6,597 nucleotides of DNA. Origin: an uncultured Chryseolinea sp. Lineage in GTDB: Bacteria; Bacteroidota; Bacteroidia; Cytophagales; Cyclobacteriaceae. This document shows, in pieces, positions 1 to 5,747 of the stretch (position 1 is its first letter; each line of letters starts with the position of its first letter). The stretch is taken from positions 1 to 6,597 of the forward strand of contig CAMLER010000290.1 of assembly GCA_946478915.1 (NCBI GenBank), written 5' to 3'. Position numbers and translations under genes: made by a program. Below the pieces are notes generated by a model. The model was given only the letters and a program-made list of their open reading frames with translations, did not search any database and was not told where the DNA came from.

Positions 1-309
1 GTATGAGACGAGTTCAACATTCTCTTTGTTGTGGCTATCAACAGTAATAGCCAACACCTCCCGTTTGCCCGAGGTATTGGAGCGTCTTTCCTTCTCCGAT
101 ACCTTGCTGAGATCCTGTTTTACCAGGTCATCCAGGTTAACATTGAAAATTTTGATGATATCCAGCAATGATGCCAAAGGAGGTGTGGCACGCTCTTCTT
201 CGTATGCACCTATCGCAGCCTGTTTGAGACCTAATTTTTCCGCCAGCTGTTTTTGGGTCAGGCCCTGCTGGACGCGGAGATATTTCAAGTTCTTGTTTAC
301 CAATGCCAT
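1..309 (-). CDS. XRE-family HTH regulator, probable S24 (LexA/CI-like) SOS repressor; 3' part missing
   Basis: Reading leftward from ATG at 309, 103 codons stay open to the window edge, so only the N-terminal part is present. Residues about 6-61 form a classic XRE/Cro-CI helix-turn-helix; the core around residues 18-43 begins LTQKQLAEKLGLKQ and ends YEEERATP. A short charged linker follows (SKVSEKERR), then VLAITVDSHNKENVELVSY up to the cut. From family knowledge, Bacteroidota XRE proteins with this linker usually continue into an S24 self-cleaving domain, and such proteins have been described as non-canonical LexA repressors of the SOS response. The S24 cleavage site and Ser/Lys dyad would lie outside the window, so that domain is inferred. 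The gene is divergent from dinB and shares a control region with twin dyads, which fits an autoregulated repressor of the polymerase genes. The HTH call is firm; the SOS role is likely but unproven. Confidence 0.85.
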   Translation of the reverse strand, partial: MALVNKNLKYLRVQQGLTQKQLAEKLGLKQAAIGAYEEERATPPLASLLDIIKIFNVNLDDLVKQDLSKVSEKERRSNTSGKREVLAITVDSHNKENVELVSY

Positions 310-315
310 AATTAC

Positions 316-345
316 AGTTTAAAGTTTCAAGTTTAAAGTATCAAG
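316..345. repeat. 14-bp tandem direct repeat in the regulator leader
   Basis: AGTTTAAAGTTTCA (316-329) is followed directly by AGTTTAAAGTATCA (330-343), identical at 13 of 14 positions, and a third copy begins at 344 (AGTT). Each unit holds a TTTAAA core. The array lies 7-36 bp upstream of the regulator's start codon, inside its transcribed leader if the promoter at 439-468 is used. It could be a protein-binding array, a translation-initiation element, or a copy of an AT-rich intergenic repeat dispersed in the genome. Confidence 0.6.
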
Positions 346-384
346 TTCTGGAGTTGCGTTTACATTTAAAATCACCGCTGCCCT

Positions 385-408
385 CCCCTTACCGGAAAGG
401 GTAAGAGG
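385..408. repeat. GC-rich inverted repeat (hairpin) in regulator leader
   Basis: CTTACC (388-393) pairs perfectly with GGTAAG (400-405) around a 6-nt loop. One mismatch further out, CC (385-386) pairs with GG (407-408). It stands out as GC-rich in AT-rich surroundings. No T-run follows on either strand, so it does not look like an intrinsic terminator. It lies in the predicted 5' leader of the regulator mRNA, where it could affect stability or translation. Confidence 0.4.
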
Positions 409-438
409 TGGAAACGGGTCGCTATGGCATTAGCATTA

Positions 439-468
439 CAAAACTAAAAAATTTAGTTTACTTTCAAA
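439..468 (-). promoter_or_regulatory. Predicted Bacteroidota-type promoter of the regulator gene
   Basis: On the minus strand TTTG (468-465) is followed after 18 nt by TAGTTTTG (446-439). The second element matches the Bacteroidota -7 consensus TAnnTTTG fully, the first matches the -33 TTTG, and the spacing lies within the range reported for this phylum. Transcription would start near 430-435 and give a leader of about 120 nt before ATG at 309. The -7 element and spacer overlap the dyad at 442-458, so a protein bound there would block this promoter, as expected for autoregulation. Confidence 0.6.
442..458. promoter_or_regulatory. Candidate operator O1, dyad AACTAA-N5-TTAGTT
   Basis: AACTAAAAAATTTAGTT is a dyad with 6-bp half-sites 5 bp apart; pairing extends to 8-bp arms, AAACTAAA (441-448) and TTTAGTTT (452-459). 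The same 6-5-6 arrangement recurs at 475-491. It sits between divergent regulator and dinB genes and overlaps the predicted regulator promoter. The likely ligand is the adjacent XRE-type repressor; this assignment is inferred from position and symmetry. Confidence 0.65.
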
Positions 469-488
469 ACATTTAACTAATATTTTTA
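457..488 (+). promoter_or_regulatory. Weak candidate dinB promoter inside the operator region
   Basis: The best rightward match is TATTTTTA (481-488), one base off TAnnTTTG, with TTTA (457-460) 20 nt upstream in place of TTTG. Both elements touch the candidate operators. The predicted leader would be only about 7-12 nt. The match is imperfect and the true start could lie elsewhere in 430-495. Confidence 0.3.
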
Positions 489-491
489 GTT
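475..491. promoter_or_regulatory. Candidate operator O2, dyad AACTAA-N5-TTAGTT
   Basis: AACTAATATTTTTAGTT has the same half-sites and 5-bp spacing as O1, and here pairing extends outward to TTAACTAA (473-480) and TTAGTTAA (486-493). Its centre (483) is 33 bp from that of O1 (450), close to three helical turns, so two dimers could bind on the same face and cooperate. It ends 10 bp before the dinB start codon and would cover that gene's promoter or initiation region. Confidence 0.65.
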
Positions 492-501
492 AATTAGCGA
501 C

Positions 502-1695
502 ATGGATCGGAACATTATTCATCTGGATCTTGATGCTTTCTTCGTAGCAGTTGAATGCCAACGCAATCCTTTTTTAAAAGGCAAACCACTCATTGTAGGC
601 GGAAGTAGTCGGCGTGGGGTTGTAGCGGCATGCAGCTATGAAACCAGAAAGTTTGGGGTACACTCTGCGATGCCGGTGTATCTAGCCCTTCAGTTGTGTC
701 CCGATGCAATTGTGATTTCTGGCGACGTGGAAGCTTATACCGTTGCGTCCCACCTGGTCACGGAAATTATCGCGGACTCCGCTCCGCTGTTCGAGAAATC
801 ATCGATCGATGAATTTTACATTGACGCCAGCGGGATGGACCGATATTTCGGAGCTTTTAAATGGGCTGTCGAGTTGCGAAAAAAAATAGTCAAGGAAAGC
901 AATCTTCCGATATCAATGGGGATGTCTGTCAACAAGCTGGTTTCAAAAGTTGCAACCGGGGAGTTCAAACCCAATGCAGAACAACATATAGAAGCCGGTA
1001 CAGAAAAAGAATTTCTTGCGCCTTTGTCGGTGGACAAAATTCCCATGATCGGTAAACAAACCTCATCGTTCCTCTATGATATGGGTGTGCGTACAGTCGA
1101 AACGTTACGGGCAATGCCTTTGAAATTTCTCATCAGCGCTTTTGGCAAAAATGGTGTGAGTCTTTGGAACAAAGCCCATGGTATCGATGAGTCACCCGTC
1201 GTTCCTTATATGGAACAAAAGTCAATATCGACTGAATGCACATTTGATCAGGATACCATCGACGTAAAAAAACTGAAATCGATACTTATTGCAATGGTAG
1301 AGAAGGTTGCCTTCCAGATGCGGGAGCAGCGTAAGCTCGCGTCGTGCGTAACCGTTAAGATACGCTACTCGAACTTTGACACCGAAACGAAACAAGTACA
1401 AATCCCCTATACCGCTTCTGATCATGTGTTACTCCGGATAGTTAACGAGTTGTTTAACAAACTTTACAATAGGCGGATGCTAATTCGACTTGTGGGTGTA
1501 AGGCTCAGTGGACTGGTACATGGAAGTCATCAGATCAGTTTGTTTGACGATACAGCCGAATCCATTAACCTCTACCAGGCCATCGATCACATCAAACACC
1601 GACATGGTTCTGAGAAACTAACGCGGGCAACTACTCTGGGCGTTAGTAACCGGGTGCGAATGCACATGAATATGTTTAAAGGAAATTTGAAATAA
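502..1695 (+). CDS. dinB: DNA polymerase IV, Y-family translesion polymerase
   Basis: The 397-residue protein has the full Y-family layout. The palm begins with HLDLDAFFVAVE (catalytic D9, steric-gate position F14) and carries the second acidic motif SIDEFYID (D103, E104). The fingers region holds the GVVAACSYETRKFGVHSAMP stretch. MSVNKLVSKVA and a KPN motif follow at about 141-158. A thumb HhH (KIPMIGKQ, about 179-186) and a little finger (about 235-340) complete the core. QISLFD (344-349) is a near-ideal beta-clamp-binding motif. All catalytic acidic residues are present, so it should be an active, error-prone bypass polymerase, unlike the inactive ImuB of classical mutasomes. ATG 502 is the only plausible start because an in-frame stop lies at 487-489. 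The gene ends in tandem TAA TAA and is followed after 15 bp by the 2H-like gene, so the two are probably cotranscribed under the twin operators. Confidence 0.96.
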   Translation: MDRNIIHLDLDAFFVAVECQRNPFLKGKPLIVGGSSRRGVVAACSYETRKFGVHSAMPVYLALQLCPDAIVISGDVEAYTVASHLVTEIIADSAPLFEKSSIDEFYIDASGMDRYFGAFKWAVELRKKIVKESNLPISMGMSVNKLVSKVATGEFKPNAEQHIEAGTEKEFLAPLSVDKIPMIGKQTSSFLYDMGVRTVETLRAMPLKFLISAFGKNGVSLWNKAHGIDESPVVPYMEQKSISTECTFDQDTIDVKKLKSILIAMVEKVAFQMREQRKLASCVTVKIRYSNFDTETKQVQIPYTASDHVLLRIVNELFNKLYNRRMLIRLVGVRLSGLVHGSHQISLFDDTAESINLYQAIDHIKHRHGSEKLTRATTLGVSNRVRMHMNMFKGNLK

Positions 1696-1710
1696 TAAAT
1701 AAAATACGAA

Positions 1711-2247
1711 ATGACACGATTGATTAAAAACCCAGTTCAGGAATTACTTTTTCTGATATCGCCCCCACCGCACATCGCGAGCGATGTTTCCGTTTTGAAA
1801 GATGACGTGCAGTTCCTGATCGGCCACGAGTTCGAGGACCGGTATTCGAGAGCGAATATTTCGCTGTTCAAATACAGCGACAAACACATCGAAGAGATAA
1901 TTCAGCATGTAGAAGGGAAGGCAGCGCACTTTAAGCCATTTAACGTGTTTATAAAAAACCTGAATGTGTTCCGTTATGGTTCATCGCGCTCAATCTACCT
2001 CGACGTAGTCAACAAGTATCCGATCAGAGATATCTTTGAAAAGCTGGTAAAGGAGGATGTTAATTATACACCCCATATTTCGATTGCGAAAAACATCAGT
2101 CTTGAAGACTTTTTGAAGTCATGGGCTTACCTGAAAGATCTGCCGTACAGTCAACATTTTCTTTGCGACAGAATAACGGTTCTTGCACGAAATGAGAAGA
2201 AATGGGTACACTACCGTGATATCATGTTTGGAAAAATTAATTGGTAA
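1711..2247 (+). CDS. 2H phosphoesterase / 2'-5' RNA ligase-like protein with altered first catalytic motif
   Basis: The 178-residue length and two-lobed pattern fit the 2H phosphoesterase superfamily (LigT, cyclic phosphodiesterases), whose active site uses two H-x-[ST] motifs. The second is intact: TPHISIAK with H122-I-S124. At the expected place of the first stands RANISLFKY, so Asn49 replaces His (N49-I-S51). I recall the same Asn in other Bacteroidota proteins annotated as 2'-5' RNA ligase family, so it may be a subfamily trait, but I cannot verify this. With one His missing, hydrolysis or ligation of 2',3'-cyclic or 2'-5' phosphates is doubtful, and a binding role is possible. There is no signal peptide or membrane segment, so it is cytoplasmic. 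It lies 15 bp after dinB and probably shares its mRNA, which suggests a part in the DNA-damage response. Fold assignment is fairly secure; function is unknown. Confidence 0.8.
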   Translation: MTRLIKNPVQELLFLISPPPHIASDVSVLKDDVQFLIGHEFEDRYSRANISLFKYSDKHIEEIIQHVEGKAAHFKPFNVFIKNLNVFRYGSSRSIYLDVVNKYPIRDIFEKLVKEDVNYTPHISIAKNISLEDFLKSWAYLKDLPYSQHFLCDRITVLARNEKKWVHYRDIMFGKINW

Positions 2248-2688
2248 ACGAATGATGTCACCCAGTAAACGTCAATCGTAGCGGGGAAATTGATCCGAAA
2301 AAATCATCTGGTGAATATCGGAGGCAGTGCCTGCTCCATTCATTCGAAAGAAATTTCTGTCTGAGCGAAATGTTAAAAAATTAATTGCGCATTGGTGAAT
2401 CACATATGAAGTGTTCCCAATCCTTTCACTAAGACAAAGACAAATATTGCTAAGAACGGTTAAGAATCGATCTTTTGCTTTTTCCTTTTCACGAAAGGTG
2501 AAATTGAATTTGATCCATCATGTTAGCCTTCATGATGATCTGTTCGAAGCTCTTGCAGTTTTCCCACGCAAACAATACAAAAAGATGTAGGACTTGCAAG
2601 AAACAAATCTCGTGCTGTACCCTTTCTCACGCTGCGGGATTTGAATTTGCAGTCCAATGGAAACCATGAAGTATATATCGTAGGTCAA
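2248..2688. other. 441-bp stretch without a convincing gene between the 2H gene and dnaE2
   Basis: No ORF here resembles a known family. Local symmetric elements can be seen: an imperfect hairpin at 2320-2337 (GGAGGCAG against CTGCTCC, one bulge), a perfect palindrome AGAAATTTCT (2349-2358), a hairpin TTTCAC/GTGAAA (2487-2503), and CATCATG/CATGATG with an 8-nt loop (2516-2537). None is followed by a T-run. The 9-mer TTGAATTTG occurs at 2504-2512 and 2641-2649. No copy of the AACTAA-N5-TTAGTT dyad is present and no strong TAnnTTTG promoter is seen. The stretch may hold a separate dnaE2 promoter, a small RNA, or the remains of a lost gene. Confidence 0.5.
2516..2537. repeat. Inverted repeat CATCATG/CATGATG upstream of dnaE2
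   Basis: Perfect 7-bp arms (2516-2522 and 2531-2537) enclose an 8-nt loop. Flanking GATC on both sides (2512-2515 and 2537-2540) adds pairing if a base is bulged. It lies about 150 bp before the polymerase start in otherwise unexplained sequence. It could be an operator or a leader hairpin; nothing ties it to a specific protein. Confidence 0.35.
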
Positions 2689-5600
2689 ATGTATCTCAAC
2701 TGCCACACAGGTTTTAGTTTCAAGTATGGAACGCTTCCAATCGAAACCCTTTTCGACGAAGCAAAGCGATGTGGCATTCACAAACTCGCGTTGACCGAAA
2801 TTAACAACACAGCTTCCTATCTGGAAATGCTGCGGATATGCCAAAAAAATCGCTCATCCAGCAATGGTCTCACGAAATTTGGAAAGGAGCCTTATGAATT
2901 GGAGATAGCAGTGGGTGTGGAGTTTCGGAAAGACGACCAACTACTTTACACCGCTATCGCAAAGAACAACGCAGGATTTGAGACAATCAACAGATTTCTC
3001 TCCTACAAGAACAGAGAAGAAACCTCGCTTCCGAACCGGGCACCGGACTGGGAGAATGTATTTACTATTTATCCCTTTGGAAAAGTCGATCCGGAAATGC
3101 TTCGCGAAAATGAATCCATCGGGGTTGGCAGGCAAGACATCCTTCAGTACTCAATTAGCCGCGACCGTGAAACATACACCCGGAAGTACGTTGGATGGCA
3201 TCCCGTCACTTTTCTTCCGCCAGAAAAAAGAAATGGTAAATTAGTTTACAAAGATCATAACGCTCACCGTTTGCTTCGGTGCATGGCCAATAATACTCTG
3301 CTCAGCAAACTGGCTGACCACCAACAGGCGAGCCGGGAAGAATACATGTTACCAGAGGCGGAATTCATCAAAATTTTCGAATCCTGCCCTGAGCTAGTTG
3401 AAAACGCAAACAGTCTGCTGGCACAATGTTCCATTGCGTGCGAGCAACATGAAGATAAGAACAAAAAATTTTTCACCGGTAATAAGAATGATGACTCCCA
3501 ACTCCTTAGAAAAGAAACGAAGAAAGGATTTAGTCTTCGATATGGCGATGACAAAAAAATATGGGAAGAACGCGTAGAAAAAGAATTAACTATCATTGAA
3601 AACAAAAATTTTACGGCATATTACCTGATCACGTACGACCTGATCAATCATGCAAAATCAAAGGGCTTCGAGTTTGTGGGGAGAGGAAGTGGCGCCAACA
3701 GTACCGTCGCCTATTGTCTTGGTATTACCAATGTCGATCCGGTTGAGCTTGACCTGTATTTCGAGCGATTTCTGAATGAAGAACGTACTTCACCACCTGA
3801 CTTTGATATCGATTTTGCCTGGAATAATCGCGACGAAATCTATCAGTATCTATTTGAAAAATACGGACTGAACCATGTTTGCCTGTTGGGTACCCATGTA
3901 ACCTACCAAGGTCGCTCGATCTTGCGCGAGTTAGGGAAAGTCTTTGGTTTGCCAAAAAACGAAATCGATGAATTGGTAGAAAGCAGGAAAGAACGGATTG
4001 ACCGCGACGACATCTGGAAGATGATCCATGCATACGCGGAATATTTCGTTGAGAAAGAGCTCCCATCGCATATGTCCATTCATGCCGGAGGGGTATTAAT
4101 TACCGAGAAACCGATATATGCGTATACCGCGACCGATACACCACCAAAGGGCCTTCCCGTGTCTCATTTCGAAATGCACAGTGCGGAAGACTTTGGGATT
4201 TACAAATTTGACATCCTAAGTCAGCGGGGACTTGGACACATTAAAGAAACTGTACGGCTGGTAAAAAGGAACAAAGGTATTGATGTCGACATACATTGCT
4301 TTACAGAATTTAAGAAAGATGAAAAGATCAAGCAACTCATGCGCAACAGCAAAGCGATGGGGTGCTTTTATGTCGAATCACCTGCGATGCGAATGCTGCT
4401 TGGAAAGTTGCGATGTGACAATTACCTGACGCTGGTTGCGGCGAGTTCTATCATTAGACCTGGCGTTGCAAGTTCTGGAATGATGAAAGCTTACATCGAA
4501 CGATTTCATACGGTCAGGAACGGCGGGACGTACGAAGCCATTCATCCCCGAATGGATGAACTCATGAAAGAAACTTATGGCGTGATGGTTTACCAGGAGG
4601 ATGTGATCAAGGTCGCTCATTTTTTCGCCGGACTTACGTTGACAGAAGCAGATGTATTGCGACGGGCGATGTCGGGTAAATATCGGTCACGCGAAGAATT
4701 TCATCGCGTGCGCGACCGGTTTTTTCACAATTGTCGCATGAAGGGTTATGATCAGAAGGTTATCGATCGCGTCTGGTATGAAATTGAAAGTTTTTCAGGC
4801 TATTCTTTCGCCAAAGGTCACTCGGCAAGTTACGCTGTTGAAAGCTATCAAAGTCTCTATCTGAAAGCCCATTTTCCACTCGAATTCATGGTGGGCGTAA
4901 TCAACAATTTCGGAGGGTTTTATAAAACAGAATTCTATTTTCATGAGGCTCGGATGAATGGAGCACAAATTGAAGCACCGTGTGTGAATCTCAGCGAATA
5001 CAATACTACTATTTTTGGTAAAAGAATCTATATTGGTTTTATCCATTTAAAGAGTCTTGAAACAAAGGTTGCAGAGCAAATTTCGGCAGAAAGAGTCCGG
5101 GGTGGATCTTACAAAAGCCTTGACAATTTTCTGAGGAGGATAACGCTAGGCCTGGAGCAGGTTCGGATCCTCATCAGGATTGGTGCCTTCAGGTTTACGG
5201 GGAAGACCAAGCAACAACTATTATGGAATGCGATGCTATTCTTCAGCGGCGCAAAAGCACGAAACAACACAACGGTAGATCTATTCGACACAGAGCCAAA
5301 AGAATTCCCATTACCTCATTTAGAAAGGAATGCACTAGATGATGCTTTCGATGAAATGGAATTGCTAGGGTTTCCGCTGTGCAATCCTTTCGATCTCATA
5401 TCAGAAGATGCAATGAGCGAAAACCACGCAACCGATCTTTCTGCTTTAGTCGGACGGTCCGTTCGTGTATTAGGGTATAACGTTACGACTAAAGACACGA
5501 GCACGTCAAAGGGTGAGATCATGCATTTTGGTACATTTTACGATCGTCAGGGTGACGTATTTGATACTGTGCATTTCCCGGACATTGCAAAAAAATACCC

Positions 5601-5742
5601 CTTCCGGGGAAGAGGTTTTTATGACATTAAGGGAAAGGTCGTGGAAGAGTTTGGCGTTATCACCATAGAAGTTTCTTCGATGGTAAAGGTCCCCATGATT
5701 CACAAACGTCCGGAAAAAGCGCTTCTTACCATCCCTGTTTAG
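2689..5742 (+). CDS. dnaE2: DnaE2/ImuC-type DNA polymerase III alpha subunit (error-prone class)
   Basis: The 1017-residue C-family polymerase starts at ATG 2689 (MYLNCHTGFSFKYG), where family similarity begins; the frame is open further back to a TTG at 2641, but those 16 residues look unrelated. An N-terminal PHP domain (about 1-200) has lost ligands: N4 where the first His of HxH is expected, and TEINNT (36-41) in place of TDHxN. Palm: GRGSGANST (331-339), PPDFDIDF with D371 and D373, SIHAGG (463-468), and YKFDIL with the third catalytic Asp, D508. Then VYQEDVIK and FAKGHSASYA, an HhH segment ending IGAFRFTGKTKQQLLWNA (about 831-848), TVDLFD as a possible clamp motif (862-867), and an OB-fold from about 924. 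At about 1000 residues it is much shorter than usual replicative DnaE of this phylum and lacks an evident long C-terminal tau-binding region. Length and proximity to dinB indicate lesion bypass rather than bulk replication. Genome pipelines often call such genes dnaE. Confidence 0.93.
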   Translation: MYLNCHTGFSFKYGTLPIETLFDEAKRCGIHKLALTEINNTASYLEMLRICQKNRSSSNGLTKFGKEPYELEIAVGVEFRKDDQLLYTAIAKNNAGFETINRFLSYKNREETSLPNRAPDWENVFTIYPFGKVDPEMLRENESIGVGRQDILQYSISRDRETYTRKYVGWHPVTFLPPEKRNGKLVYKDHNAHRLLRCMANNTLLSKLADHQQASREEYMLPEAEFIKIFESCPELVENANSLLAQCSIACEQHEDKNKKFFTGNKNDDSQLLRKETKKGFSLRYGDDKKIWEERVEKELTIIENKNFTAYYLITYDLINHAKSKGFEFVGRGSGANSTVAYCLGITNVDPVELDLYFERFLNEERTSPPDFDIDFAWNNRDEIYQYLFEKYGLNHVCLLGTHVTYQGRSILRELGKVFGLPKNEIDELVESRKERIDRDDIWKMIHAYAEYFVEKELPSHMSIHAGGVLITEKPIYAYTATDTPPKGLPVSHFEMHSAEDFGIYKFDILSQRGLGHIKETVRLVKRNKGIDVDIHCFTEFKKDEKIKQLMRNSKAMGCFYVESPAMRMLLGKLRCDNYLTLVAASSIIRPGVASSGMMKAYIERFHTVRNGGTYEAIHPRMDELMKETYGVMVYQEDVIKVAHFFAGLTLTEADVLRRAMSGKYRSREEFHRVRDRFFHNCRMKGYDQKVIDRVWYEIESFSGYSFAKGHSASYAVESYQSLYLKAHFPLEFMVGVINNFGGFYKTEFYFHEARMNGAQIEAPCVNLSEYNTTIFGKRIYIGFIHLKSLETKVAEQISAERVRGGSYKSLDNFLRRITLGLEQVRILIRIGAFRFTGKTKQQLLWNAMLFFSGAKARNNTTVDLFDTEPKEFPLPHLERNALDDAFDEMELLGFPLCNPFDLISEDAMSENHATDLSALVGRSVRVLGYNVTTKDTSTSKGEIMHFGTFYDRQGDVFDTVHFPDIAKKYPFRGRGFYDIKGKVVEEFGVITIEVSSMVKVPMIHKRPEKALLTIPV

Positions 5743-5747
5743 CGATG

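Noticed and set aside
26..322. 98-codon plus-strand frame opposite the regulator
   Set aside because: It is the complement of the HTH gene, which has a clear XRE-domain translation; the plus frame resembles no family.
2249..2346. CGAATGA (2249-2255) and TCATTCG (2340-2346) as ends of a small mobile element
   Set aside because: Seven-base arms 84 bp apart, no flanking target duplication seen and no coding content; chance is likely.
2371..2387. AT-rich dyad TTAA-AAAA-TTAA as a possible third operator for dnaE2
   Set aside because: It matches O1 at only 11 of 17 positions, all A or T, and lacks the C and G of both half-sites.
2641..2688. Upstream extension of dnaE2 from TTG 2641
   Set aside because: The 16 extra residues show no family pattern, whereas MYLNCHT at 2689 matches the usual N-terminus of this polymerase class and has an ATG.
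3241..3247. Half-site TTAGTTT inside dnaE2
   Set aside because: No partner half-site at the required spacing and it lies deep in coding sequence.
3264..3605. Minus-strand frames of about 60-113 codons across dnaE2 (also 3725-4066 and others)
   Set aside because: All lie opposite or out of frame with a well-conserved polymerase and show low-complexity or unlikely composition.
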